From a bacterium (GTDB lineage Bacteria; UBP15; UBA6099; DSWB01): DNA of 13,842 nt. The stretch covers positions 1 to 13,842 of the forward strand of contig JAGUYV010000441.1 in NCBI GenBank assembly GCA_020061125.1, read 5' to 3'. Within the stretch, counting starts at the first letter, position 1. Every line of letters begins with the position of its first letter. The translations under genes were made by a program, and so were the position numbers. Below the pieces are notes generated by a model. The model worked only from the letters and a program-made list of their open reading frames with translations. It was not told the DNA's origin and did not search any database. Positions 1 through 5,667 of the stretch are shown in pieces.

Positions 1-211
1 GGACTCCCGCGCCGCCGCGCCCGAGCTGATCGCACGGCTCGGCTGGGGCGATTCGTGGCCCATCTCCGTGTTCGACATCAACATGGATCTCCAGCGCTTC
101 ACCGTGGCCGCGGCCAGCAACCATTACTCGTTCGTGCCCGGCGATTTCGTGCAGGAACTTTTAAGCGTGTGCGCGGAACTCGATCTTCCGGTCGAATGCC
201 TCAACGGGTGA
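1..211 (+). CDS. C-terminal fragment of a probable L-fucose isomerase-like protein
   Basis: The reading frame is open from the window edge and ends at TGA 209-211, giving about 69 residues whose N-terminal part lies outside the window. The tail contains N-H-Y, then P-G-D-F, then Q-E-L-L and a C-A-E-L-D-L-P-V ending. This order (Asn-His, Gly-Asp, Leu-rich helix, Cys, Leu-Pro-Val) resembles the C-terminus of L-fucose isomerase and related ketol isomerases, where a conserved N-H is followed by a G-D/G-H helix near the end. If right, the protein interconverts an aldose and a ketose in the cytoplasm. Codon use is GC-rich like the rest of the window. No terminator is evident before the next promoter. 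The call rests on a short tail and memory of the family, so it is tentative; the coding nature itself is fairly safe. Confidence 0.5.
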   Translation, partial: DSRAAAPELIARLGWGDSWPISVFDINMDLQRFTVAAASNHYSFVPGDFVQELLSVCAELDLPVECLNG

Positions 212-220
212 AAAACCTGT

Positions 221-248
221 TTGACGATCAGCGGCCTTGTGCTACAAT
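221..248 (+). promoter_or_regulatory. sigma70-type promoter of the MaoC-like/STAS gene group
   Basis: TTGACG (221-226) and TACAAT (243-248) are separated by 16 bases. Each differs from consensus by one position. Transcription would start near 255, about 50 bases before the first dehydratase gene. Confidence 0.6.
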
Positions 249-305
249 GGGCGTTGCAGGATCAAACGGAATACATCATTCACAACAGGGAAGGGAGTGA
301 ACGGC

Positions 306-740
306 TTGGCGGTTGACAAGAAATTCATCGGCAAGAAATATCCGCCGTTCGTTTACGAAATCGGCAAGGAAAAAATCAGGGAATACGCAAAAAGCATCGG
401 CGACATGAACCCGCTGTATCACGACGACGCGGCGGGCGCGGACAAGTACGGCGGCATCATCGCGCCGCCCACCTTCGCTGTGGTCTACGCCAACGGCCCA
501 GTGGGCGCCATGCTCTTCGACAAGGAGCTGGCCCTCAATCTCATGATGCTGGTGCACGGCGAACAGGAATTCGAGTTCGGCGAAGTCGTGCGCCCCGGCG
601 ACATTATCACCACCGACGGCGAAATCGCGGACATCTACGACAAGAAGGGCAAGGACTTCGTGTCCTTCAGTTCCGTGTCCAAAAACCAGAACGGCGCCGT
701 GGTGTGCAAGGCGCGCTGGACATTCGTGATCCGCGGCTGA
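306..740 (+). CDS. MaoC-like (FAS1-like dehydratase, N-terminal type) hot-dog protein, likely non-catalytic subunit
   Basis: A 144-residue hot-dog fold protein. The start is read as TTG 306 because GGGAG (293-297) lies 8 bases upstream; GTG 297 is in frame but has no well-placed ribosome site. The opening F-I-G-K-K-Y-P-P-F and the G-D-M-N-P-L-Y-H block followed by G-G-I-I-A-P-P-T-F are characteristic of the MaoC_dehydrat_N / HadA-type half of (3R)-hydroxyacyl dehydratases. In the hydratase-2 motif D-x4-H the Asp is present (Asp33) but the His position is Tyr38, so this chain probably does not catalyse by itself. The next gene encodes the complementary half with an intact motif, 35 bases downstream. 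By analogy with mycobacterial HadA/HadB, the two likely form a heterodimer hydrating or dehydrating an acyl-thioester in fatty acid metabolism. The substrate is not visible from sequence. Confidence 0.8.
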   Translation: MAVDKKFIGKKYPPFVYEIGKEKIREYAKSIGDMNPLYHDDAAGADKYGGIIAPPTFAVVYANGPVGAMLFDKELALNLMMLVHGEQEFEFGEVVRPGDIITTDGEIADIYDKKGKDFVSFSSVSKNQNGAVVCKARWTFVIRG

Positions 741-775
741 CGCCCGCCCGCGGAAATTCAGGAAAGGAATCCATC

Positions 776-1177
776 ATGGCCAAAATAGATGAAATCAATC
801 CGGGACAGGAATTCCCGCCGCAGTCCAACCCGGTCGGCAAGTACCAGCCCATTTACTACGCAGGCTCCTCGGGCGATTTCAACCCGATACATATTGATCC
901 CGAGTTCGGAAAAATGGCGGGCCTGGGCGGCAACATCCTTCAGGGCCTGTGCACCATGGCGTTCTGCGCCAAAGCAATGACCGATCTCGCCGGGGACCCG
1001 GGCCGGCTCAAAATGCTGCGGGTTCGGTTCGCCAAGCCCGTGTATCCCCTGGACAAGGTCGAGGTCAAGGGCCAGGTCGCGTCCAAGGACGGCGGGCGCA
1101 TCGAAGTGGAACTGGGCGCGTGGACCAAGAACGGCGAAACCCAGGTCATCTCCAACGCGGCCGCGATCATTGAGTAA
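776..1177 (+). CDS. MaoC-like dehydratase, catalytic hot-dog subunit
   Basis: A 133-residue protein starting at ATG 776, with AGGAAAGGA (760-768) 7 bases upstream. It has the MaoC/R-hydratase signature G-D-F-N-P-I-H, giving Asp34 and His39 in the D-x4-H spacing used by (R)-specific enoyl-CoA hydratases, followed by the G-G-N-I-L-Q-G substrate-loop region. It belongs to the single hot-dog MaoC family of about 130-150 residues, which acts on acyl-CoA or acyl-ACP as a dimer. Lying directly after a HadA-type partner lacking the His, it is best read as the HadB-like catalytic subunit of a two-gene dehydratase. The likely reaction is reversible (3R)-hydroxyacyl dehydration; whether it serves synthesis, beta-oxidation or polyhydroxyalkanoate supply cannot be decided from the window. 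Confidence 0.83.
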   Translation: MAKIDEINPGQEFPPQSNPVGKYQPIYYAGSSGDFNPIHIDPEFGKMAGLGGNILQGLCTMAFCAKAMTDLAGDPGRLKMLRVRFAKPVYPLDKVEVKGQVASKDGGRIEVELGAWTKNGETQVISNAAAIIE

Positions 1178-1192
1178 CGGATCGGCAAATGA

Positions 1193-1208
1193 CTGCGCCG
1201 CGGCGCAG
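1193..1208. repeat. perfect 16-nt GC palindrome
   Basis: CTGCGCCGCGGCGCAG reads the same on both strands. It lies between the dehydratase genes and the STAS gene. Its central 12 bases (GCGCCGCGGCGC) recur exactly in another intergenic palindrome at 9195-9210. Confidence 0.6.
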
Positions 1209-1246
1209 CGGAAACGGGGTGGAGATTGCTCGTGGAAGAAATCTTC

Positions 1247-1546
1247 ATGAAAAAACAGGCCACGGACACCGGGGCCGTGCTCCAGCTTTCCGGGGAATTG
1301 GTGTTCATTGATTCCCAGGACTTCATGCGCGAAGCCGCGCTGCGCGTGGAAGACGACGGTCCCAACATCGTGTTCGACATGGCGGGCCTCAAGTTCATTG
1401 ACTCGGCCGGTCTTGGCGCCATTCTGTACCTGTCCGAAGCCCTGCGCATGCGCGGCCAGAAACTCGAAATCCGCAATGCCAACGACAACAACAAAAAGCT
1501 CCTGAAAACCATCCAGAATGTGGGCACCTTCACGGTCGCGGATTAG
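1247..1546 (+). CDS. STAS-domain anti-sigma factor antagonist (SpoIIAA/RsbV-like)
   Basis: A 99-residue single STAS domain. The strand L-Q-L-S-G-E-L (residues 12-18) opens the fold, and I-D-S-A-G-L-G (51-57) is the canonical loop whose Ser53 is the phosphorylation site in SpoIIAA/RsbV proteins. In that family the unphosphorylated form binds an anti-sigma kinase and frees a sigma factor; other members regulate phosphatases or signalling complexes. No kinase, phosphatase or sigma gene is nearby, so the partner is unknown. The start is uncertain. ATG 1247 gives the usual family length and follows a weak GGAAGA. GTG 1232, five codons upstream, has a better-placed GGAG at 1221-1224 and would add VEEIF. 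A strong terminator follows. Co-transcription with the dehydratase pair is possible, since no clear separate promoter is seen. Confidence 0.85.
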   Translation: MKKQATDTGAVLQLSGELVFIDSQDFMREAALRVEDDGPNIVFDMAGLKFIDSAGLGAILYLSEALRMRGQKLEIRNANDNNKKLLKTIQNVGTFTVAD

Positions 1547-1576
1547 CGGCGGCCGGGAGAGACGCGTAAATACAAC

Positions 1577-1611
1577 GGGGCCGCCCCGGGAATGCCGGGG
1601 CGGCCCCTTTT
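1577..1611 (+). terminator. strong rho-independent terminator after the STAS gene
   Basis: A perfect 12-bp stem (1577-1588 with 1596-1607), loop GGAATGC, then TTTT at 1608-1611. It lies 30 bases past the STAS stop codon. The catalase gene ends on the other strand at 1636, so the hairpin may also help end that transcript, but its minus-strand side lacks a clean T tract. Confidence 0.85.
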
Positions 1612-1635
1612 GCGTGCGCGAAAAACGAAATTCCG

Positions 1636-3096
1636 TTACTTGACCTTGCTCATGGGAATGCCCAGCGCCTTGGCCACTCCCTTGCCGTAATCGGGATCCG
1701 CCTTGAGGCAGTTGCCGATGTGGCGGATTTTGATCTCCATGGGCGCGTCGCCCATGGCGGCGGCCGTGTTCTCGAACAGCGCTTTTTTCTGCGCGGCGCT
1801 CATGAGCCGGAACAGCTTGCCCGGCTGTGAGTAGTAATCGTCGTCGTCCTCGCGGTGACTCCAGTGGTCCGCGGCGCCGTCAATGGCCAGGGGCGGCTCT
1901 TTGGCGCCGGGCTGCTCCTGCCATTCGCCGTAGCTGTTCGGCTCGTATCCCAGGGTGCTCCCGAAGTTGCCGTCCACGCGCATGGCGCCGTCCCGGTGGA
2001 AGCAATGCACCGGGCACCGCGCCTGATTCACGGGAATCAGATGGTGGTTCACGCCCAGGCGGTAGCGCTGCGCGTCGCCGTACGAGAACAGGCGGCCCTG
2101 CAGCATCTTGTCGGGCGAGAACCCGATGCCCGGCACCACATTGGCCGGGTTGAACGCGGATTGCTCGACCTCGGCGAAATAGTTCTCGGGGTTGCGGTTC
2201 AGCTCCATCACGCCCACGGGGATCAGCGGGTAGTCCCCGTGCGGCCACACCTTGGTGAGATCGAACGGGTTGAACGGGCACTCTTTCGCCTGCTGTTCGG
2301 TCATGATCTGGATCTTCATGTCCCACTTGGGGAAGACGCCCTTTTCGATGCTCTCGTACAGGTCGCGCTGGTGGCTCTCGCGGCACTTGCCGATCGCGGC
2401 CTCGGCCTGCTTGTCCGTGAGGTTCTTGATGCCCTGGCGGGATTTGAGGTGGAACTTGACCCAGAAGCGCTCGTTTTTGGCGTTGATGAGGCTGAAAGTG
2501 TGGCTGCCGAACCCGTGCATGTGGCGGTAGGTGGCTGGAATGCCGCGGTCGCTCATCACGATGGTGATCTGGTGCAGGGCCTCGGGCAGGCTGGTCCAGA
2601 AGTCCCAGTTGTTGCGCGCGCTGCGCAGGTTGGTGCGCGGGTCGCGCTTGACCGCGTGGTTCAGATCCGGGAACTTGAGCGGGTCGCGCAGGAAGAACAC
2701 GGGCGTGTTGTTGCCCACCAGATCCCAGTTGCCGTCCTCGGTATAGAACTTGATGGCGAAGCCGCGGATGTCGCGCTCGGCGTCGGCCGCGCCGCGTTCG
2801 CCCGCCACCGTGGAGAAGCGCACGAACAGGTCGGTCTTCTTTCCCTTTTTCGAGAAGATCTTGGCCCTGGAGTACTTGGTGATGTCGTGCGTCACGGTGA
2901 ATGTGCCGTAAGCGCCCGAGCCTTTGGCGTGCATGCGCCGCTCGGGGATCACCTCGCGGTCAAAGTGCGCCAGCTTTTCAAGGAACCACACATCCTGGAG
3001 TAACTGCGGCCCCCGCGGCCCGGCGGTGATAATGTTCTGGTTGTCGGCCACGGGCGCGCCCACATTGTTTGTCAATTTGGATTTCTGCTTTTTCAT
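1636..3096 (-). CDS. katA: monofunctional haem catalase (small-subunit, clade 3 type)
   Basis: A 486-residue haem catalase that splits hydrogen peroxide into water and oxygen in the cytoplasm. Catalytic His56 sits in [10 protein letters not shown]. The distal Asn lies in [11 protein letters not shown] (residues 125-135). The proximal haem ligand is Tyr339 in [29 protein letters not shown] (191-205) is also conserved. The length fits the roughly 480-500 residue small-subunit class rather than the 700+ residue class. The ATG at 3094-3096 overlaps the stop of the upstream regulator gene (ATGA), and AAGGAGG lies at 3101-3107 inside that gene's end, so translation is probably coupled. An in-frame upstream extension is possible, but it would run deep into the regulator gene and is rejected. 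Control by the adjacent PerR is the obvious reading. Confidence 0.97.
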   Translation of the reverse strand: MKKQKSKLTNNVGAPVADNQNIITAGPRGPQLLQDVWFLEKLAHFDREVIPERRMHAKGSGAYGTFTVTHDITKYSRAKIFSKKGKKTDLFVRFSTVAGERGAADAERDIRGFAIKFYTEDGNWDLVGNNTPVFFLRDPLKFPDLNHAVKRDPRTNLRSARNNWDFWTSLPEALHQITIVMSDRGIPATYRHMHGFGSHTFSLINAKNERFWVKFHLKSRQGIKNLTDKQAEAAIGKCRESHQRDLYESIEKGVFPKWDMKIQIMTEQQAKECPFNPFDLTKVWPHGDYPLIPVGVMELNRNPENYFAEVEQSAFNPANVVPGIGFSPDKMLQGRLFSYGDAQRYRLGVNHHLIPVNQARCPVHCFHRDGAMRVDGNFGSTLGYEPNSYGEWQEQPGAKEPPLAIDGAADHWSHREDDDDYYSQPGKLFRLMSAAQKKALFENTAAAMGDAPMEIKIRHIGNCLKADPDYGKGVAKALGIPMSKVK

Positions 3097-3581
3097 GTTT
3101 CCTCCTTTTTGCGCGAAGCGCGGATTTTCTTGCTGGAAGCCTTCTGGCATTTCACGCAAACGCCCCTGACTTCCATTTGCTTTATATGCACGGACCCCAT
3201 GGCCCTGACCTCGTCCGGGACCCGGAAAGCATCGCATTCCTCGCAGAAAAAATCATGGGTTGCGCCGCATTGCACGCAAACGAAGTGATGGTGCGGGGCG
3301 ACATTGGCGTCGAAGCGCATCCTGTCGCGGGGCGGCCCCAGGGTGTGGAGAACGCCCAGATCCACGAACAGCCACAGGGTGCGGTACACCGTGTCCAGGG
3401 AAATGGTAGGCACGCGCCGCCGCACGGCCTCGAAAATCGTCTCGGCATCCGGGTGCTCCGCGGATTGCGCCAGCTCGCGGAAAATCTCCAGGCGCTGGTG
3501 CGTCACCTTGATGCCGGCCTGCGAAAGCCTGTGCCGGAATTCGCTTAACCGGCGATCCAGCTCGCCCTTGGAAACCGTCAT
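3093..3581 (-). CDS. perR: Fur-family peroxide-stress repressor, PerR type
   Basis: A 162-residue Fur-family regulator: an N-terminal winged helix (residues 10-85) and a C-terminal metal-binding dimerisation domain. The structural zinc site is visible as two C-x2-C pairs, Cys102/Cys105 and Cys142/Cys145. All five regulatory metal ligands known from Bacillus PerR are found at matching spacing: His43, Asp91, His97, His99 and Asp110. The Asp at the last position is the residue that usually separates PerR from Fur, which has Glu there. A third C-x2-C (Cys113/Cys116) is extra. In PerR, metal-catalysed oxidation of the His ligands by peroxide releases DNA. The gene precedes katA with a 4-base overlap and has a matching palindrome over its promoter, so it probably represses itself and katA together. 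Confidence 0.93.
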   Translation of the reverse strand: MTVSKGELDRRLSEFRHRLSQAGIKVTHQRLEIFRELAQSAEHPDAETIFEAVRRRVPTISLDTVYRTLWLFVDLGVLHTLGPPRDRMRFDANVAPHHHFVCVQCGATHDFFCEECDAFRVPDEVRAMGSVHIKQMEVRGVCVKCQKASSKKIRASRKKEET

Positions 3582-3595
3582 GTGCGCAACCTTTG

Positions 3596-3612
3596 ATAAG
3601 AATAATTCTTAT
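3596..3612. promoter_or_regulatory. PerR/Fur-type operator
   Basis: ATAAGAATAATTCTTAT is a perfect 8-1-8 palindrome, similar in size and AT content to the known PerR box. A further TAAGAAT at 3614-3620 forms a second, overlapping inverted repeat with the ATTCTTA at 3605-3611. The palindrome covers the predicted transcription start and abuts the -10 element, which suits repression by blocking RNA polymerase. Confidence 0.8.
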
Positions 3613-3617
3613 TTAAG

Positions 3618-3646
3618 AATATACCGCGAATTGGTTTGGATATCAA
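3618..3646 (-). promoter_or_regulatory. sigma70 promoter of perR-katA
   Basis: Read on the minus strand: TTGATA (3641-3646), 17-base spacer, TATATT (3618-3623). Transcription would start near 3611, inside the PerR-type palindrome and about 30 bases before the perR ATG. Confidence 0.75.
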
Positions 3647-3720
3647 GACTATCAAGAAATAATTATATACACATGGGGCAGGGACGATCAATCGGTTCCA
3701 GCAAACAAAAAGACCGGGCA

Positions 3721-3748
3721 AACAAAAAACCGGGGCGCGGCCCCGGTT
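3721..3748 (-). terminator. rho-independent terminator after hsp20
   Basis: On the minus strand, AACCGGGGC pairs with GCCCCGGTT (3728-3748, loop CGC). A T-rich run TTTTTTGTT (3721-3729, overlapping the last stem bases) follows. It lies about 30 bases past the hsp20 stop and upstream of the perR promoter, so it separates the two units. Confidence 0.85.
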
Positions 3749-3779
3749 GATGGTGTATGAAAAATTCCGCGGCGGATTA

Positions 3780-4235
3780 CTAGTCCACGGCCACGGAGAT
3801 CTTCTTGGGCTTGGCTTCCTCGGCCTTGGGCAGGTGTACCTTGAGCACGCCGTCCCTGTAAGTGGCTTTGACATCATCGCCCTTGACCTTGGCGGGCAGG
3901 GTGAAGGACCGCTCGAAGGCGCCGTAGGAGCGCTCCACGAAGTGGTAGCTCTGCTCGTTGACTTCGTTCTCGACCTTTTTCTCGCCGCGGATGCTCAAGA
4001 TGCCGTCGTGCACCTCGACCTCAATGTCTTCCTGCTTCATTCCGGGCAGTTCCGCGGAGATCACGATCTCTTCTTCCTTCTCGTACACATCCACGGGAGG
4101 CGCCCACCGGGTGAGGGCTTCGCGTCCGCCGAACCAGCCCCGCAGGTTGTCGTCAAACAGCCGGTTCATGTCCCTCTGCAATGAGTTCATCTCCCTGAAC
4201 GGATCAAAACCTCTGTTCCATCGTACCAGCGTCAT
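3780..4235 (-). CDS. small heat-shock protein, Hsp20/alpha-crystallin family
   Basis: A 151-residue small heat-shock protein. It has a short N-terminal arm with F-D-P-F-R-E-M (10-16), then an alpha-crystallin domain (about residues 45-137) starting at P-P-V-D-V-Y-E and including A-E-L-P-G (61-65), I-R-G-E (82-85), the F-x-R-S-F strand and the G-V-L signature at 129-131. The C-terminal tail contains I-S-V (146-148), the I-x-I/V motif that docks neighbouring subunits. Such proteins form oligomers that hold unfolding proteins without ATP. ATG 4235 has AAGGAGG (4244-4250) 8 bases upstream. The gene stands alone, with its own promoter and terminator. No CIRCE element or clear sigma32 promoter is seen. 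Confidence 0.95.
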   Translation of the reverse strand: MTLVRWNRGFDPFREMNSLQRDMNRLFDDNLRGWFGGREALTRWAPPVDVYEKEEEIVISAELPGMKQEDIEVEVHDGILSIRGEKKVENEVNEQSYHFVERSYGAFERSFTLPAKVKGDDVKATYRDGVLKVHLPKAEEAKPKKISVAVD

Positions 4236-4269
4236 CTTTATCCCCTCCTTAGAATTTTTAAGTGTTTGC

Positions 4270-4285
4270 GGGTTCTTCTGAACCC
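4270..4285 (-). promoter_or_regulatory. hairpin in the hsp20 5' leader
   Basis: GGGTTC-AGAA-GAACCC on the minus strand is a perfect 6-bp stem with a 4-base loop, located between the predicted transcription start and the ribosome site. hsp20 leaders often carry RNA thermometers, but this hairpin does not itself pair with the AAGGAGG, so its role is open. Confidence 0.4.
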
Positions 4286-4309
4286 CTTTCGGCTCTGGCT
4301 TTCAATTCT

Positions 4310-4338
4310 ATTGTAGGGTATGAGCGGTAAGCTGTCAA
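4310..4338 (-). promoter_or_regulatory. near-consensus sigma70 promoter of hsp20 with A/T-rich UP-like region
   Basis: Minus strand TTGACA (4333-4338), 17-base spacer, TACAAT (4310-4315). A run of A/T (4346-4360) sits just upstream of the -35, where an UP element would be. The leader is about 68 bases long. Confidence 0.8.
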
Positions 4339-4344
4339 GTATTC

Positions 4345-4568
4345 TCAAAAAAAAAATTAGAAAATAGACAAAATAAAATGATGCAATAAAAATAGTTATA
4401 AATAAAGGGTTTTTTTTAGATATGATTTGTCATATAAAGAAATGAGGATATGAAAAAGATATTGACGGCCATGAAAACCAGGTAATCCATGAGCTTCGCG
4501 CATCAGTATCAATTCATGGACTTTCCTCAAAACATCCAGCCCGTCCTGCCGAAAAGTTTTGCTCACGC
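4345..4568. other. AT-rich non-coding stretch between hsp20 and the tRNA operon
   Basis: Base composition changes sharply here, to long A and T runs, compared with the GC-rich genes on either side. No convincing gene is present: the short open frames lack ribosome sites, and the 66-codon minus-strand frame (4396-4596) starts inside the tRNA-operon terminator. An inverted repeat ATATGA-TTTG-TCATAT lies at 4420-4435. It may simply be spacer, or the remains of inserted DNA next to a tRNA gene. Confidence 0.5.
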
Positions 4569-4588
4569 GAAAAAGCCCCTTGCGGAGC
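4569..4588 (-). terminator. rho-independent terminator of the tRNA-rpsU operon
   Basis: Minus strand GCTCC-GCAA-GGGGC (4575-4588, one T-G pair, GNRA-type loop) followed by TTTTT (4570-4574). It lies about 50 bases past the end of tRNA-Phe. Confidence 0.7.
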
Positions 4589-4636
4589 AATATCAAAATG
4601 AAAACAAGAGGAAGCGATATTACCGTTATTTGGAAA

Positions 4637-4709
<73 letters not shown>

Positions 4710-4734
4710 TTATGGCGTGGCTGCAAAGGTGCGG

Positions 4735-4752
4735 CGGGCCTGGGGAGGCCCG
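4735..4752 (-). other. GC hairpin between rpsU and tRNA-Phe
   Basis: A perfect 7-bp stem CGGGCCT/AGGCCCG with a 4-base loop, 9 bases past the rpsU stop. There is no T tract, so it is more likely an RNA processing or stability element than a terminator. Confidence 0.4.
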
Positions 4753-4761
4753 GAACGCGGA

Positions 4762-4956
4762 TCAGCCGCTTTTGCGCGATTTGCGGGCGCGTTTTTTCTC
4801 GTTCTCTTTAATCTTGCGGCGCCGTTTTTCGCTTGGCTTTTCGTAGGTCTGGGCGCGTTTGTAGCTTTCCTGAATCTTTGCGCTCCGGCACACATTGCGG
4901 AACCGGCGCAGCGCCTCATCAATTGTTTCTCCGTCTCTGACTGTGACTCCTGGCAC
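4762..4956 (-). CDS. rpsU: 30S ribosomal protein bS21
   Basis: A 64-residue bS21: the conserved start P-G-V-T-V-R-D-G-E-T-I-D-E-A-L-R-R-F-R is followed by an Arg/Lys-rich helical tail, K-R-R-R-K-I-K-E-N-E-K-K-R-A-R-K. bS21 binds 16S rRNA near the platform of the small subunit, close to the anti-Shine-Dalgarno end, and supports initiation. The start is GTG 4956; GAGGG lies about 9-10 bases upstream, and the following residues match the family N-terminus exactly. The gene lies between tRNA-Asp (32 bases upstream) and tRNA-Phe on the same strand. No promoter is seen between it and tRNA-Asp, so it is probably transcribed with the tRNAs from the promoter at 5437. Confidence 0.95.
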   Translation of the reverse strand: MPGVTVRDGETIDEALRRFRNVCRSAKIQESYKRAQTYEKPSEKRRRKIKENEKKRARKSRKSG

Positions 4957-4988
4957 TTAGCAACACCCTCTTTGCGAATTAAAAAAAA

Positions 4989-5062
4989 CGGGGTTGACGA
5001 GACTTGAACTCGCGACCTCCGGCTTGACAGGCCGGCACTCTAACCAACTGAGCTACAACCCC
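4989..5062 (-). tRNA. tRNA-Asp (GTC)
   Basis: A 74-base cloverleaf. The acceptor stem is GGGGTTG/CAACCCC with discriminator G, as expected for Asp. The anticodon stem CCGGC/GCCGG holds loop CTGTCAA, anticodon GTC. No CCA is encoded; a run of eight T follows the discriminator directly. Confidence 0.97.
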
Positions 5063-5089
5063 TGATGCTGCGGACGCTTTACGCGTCAG

Positions 5090-5161
5090 TGGGCGGGGCG
5101 GGGATTGAACCCGCGACCTCTTGCGTGTGAAGCAAGCGCTCTCCCACTAAGCTACCCGCCC
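5090..5161 (-). tRNA. tRNA-Val (CAC)
   Basis: A 72-base cloverleaf with acceptor GGGCGGG/CCCGCCC, discriminator A, anticodon stem CTTGC/GCAAG and loop TTCACAC, anticodon CAC. No CCA is encoded. A dedicated CAC tRNA for GUG codons suits a GC-rich genome. Confidence 0.97.
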
Positions 5162-5171
5162 GCTATTTCCA

Positions 5172-5244
5172 CGCCCCCAAGGGGACTCGAACCCCTGTCG
5201 CCGCCTTGAAAGAGCGGTGTCCTAGACCACTAGACGATGGGGGC
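5172..5244 (-). tRNA. tRNA-Glu (TTC)
   Basis: A 73-base cloverleaf with acceptor GCCCCCA/TGGGGGC, discriminator G, anticodon loop CTTTCAA (anticodon TTC) and T loop TTCGAGT. No CCA is encoded. Confidence 0.97.
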
Positions 5245-5247
5245 CTG

Positions 5248-5320
5248 TGAGCCGTCCGGGACTCGAACCCGGGACTCCCGGATTAAAAGTCCGGTGCTCT
5301 ACCAACTGAGCTAACGGCTC
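5248..5320 (-). tRNA. tRNA-Lys (TTT)
   Basis: A 73-base cloverleaf with acceptor GAGCCGT/ACGGCTC, discriminator A, anticodon stem CCGGA/TCCGG and loop CTTTTAA, anticodon TTT. It is the first gene of the tRNA-rpsU operon. No CCA is encoded. Confidence 0.97.
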
Positions 5321-5436
5321 GGCTTCAGCTACTGCTTTGGGGCATTCGACCCGGCCTTCCCACCGTTCCGGCAGTCAGTCGTTTCCGGGCACCCTGAATT
5401 GTGGCTTTGTTAAAGGTCCAAAAAAGACTAAACAGT

Positions 5437-5464
5437 ATTATAGCCCGCCCTTTTTTGATGTCAA
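5437..5464 (-). promoter_or_regulatory. consensus sigma70 promoter of the tRNA-rpsU operon
   Basis: Minus strand TTGACA (5459-5464), 16-base spacer, TATAAT (5437-5442): both hexamers match consensus exactly. A second TTGACA at 5474-5479 lies 15 bases further upstream, in T/A-rich sequence. The start near 5430 leaves a leader of about 110 bases before tRNA-Lys. The rest of 5321-5600 holds no gene that I can support. Confidence 0.85.
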
Positions 5465-5601
5465 CATTTTATTTGTCAAAAAACACGCGCCCGCACATCA
5501 CTTATTGTCACCCGCAATGCCTGTTTTTTTGACGGTTTCCGCAAGAATTTCCGCGCCGCGTTCCCGCATGCGAAAATCCGCGTTTAAGCCGCCACTATTG
5601 T

Positions 5602-5630
5602 TTGACGCGTTTCCGGGGTCTCATTATGAT
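5602..5630 (+). promoter_or_regulatory. sigma70-type promoter of the metallo-hydrolase gene
   Basis: TTGACG (5602-5607), 17-base spacer, TATGAT (5625-5630), with a start expected near 5637 and a leader of about 30 bases before the GTG. Confidence 0.7.
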
Positions 5631-5667
5631 ATAGCGTCATAAAATCCGCACAGCCGGGAGGCGCATT

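Noticed and set aside
1855-3003. 382-codon plus-strand open frame
   Set aside because: It is antisense to katA; catalase residues prove the other strand.
3097-3237. Longer catalase frame starting 47 codons upstream
   Set aside because: It would overlap the perR coding end deeply, and the extra residues do not match catalases; ATG 3096 has AAGGAGG correctly placed.
4450-4485. 11-codon plus-strand leader-like peptide (MKKILTAMKTR)
   Set aside because: The GAGGA upstream is only one base from the ATG, and no downstream gene would be controlled by it.
4396-4596. 66-codon minus-strand frame in the AT-rich gap
   Set aside because: It begins with TTG, lacks a ribosome site, and its start lies next to the tRNA-operon terminator hairpin.
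5321-5436. Search for a T-box or other riboswitch in the tRNA-operon leader
   Set aside because: No T-box specifier loop, anti-terminator or other known riboswitch core is visible, and the operon begins with tRNAs.
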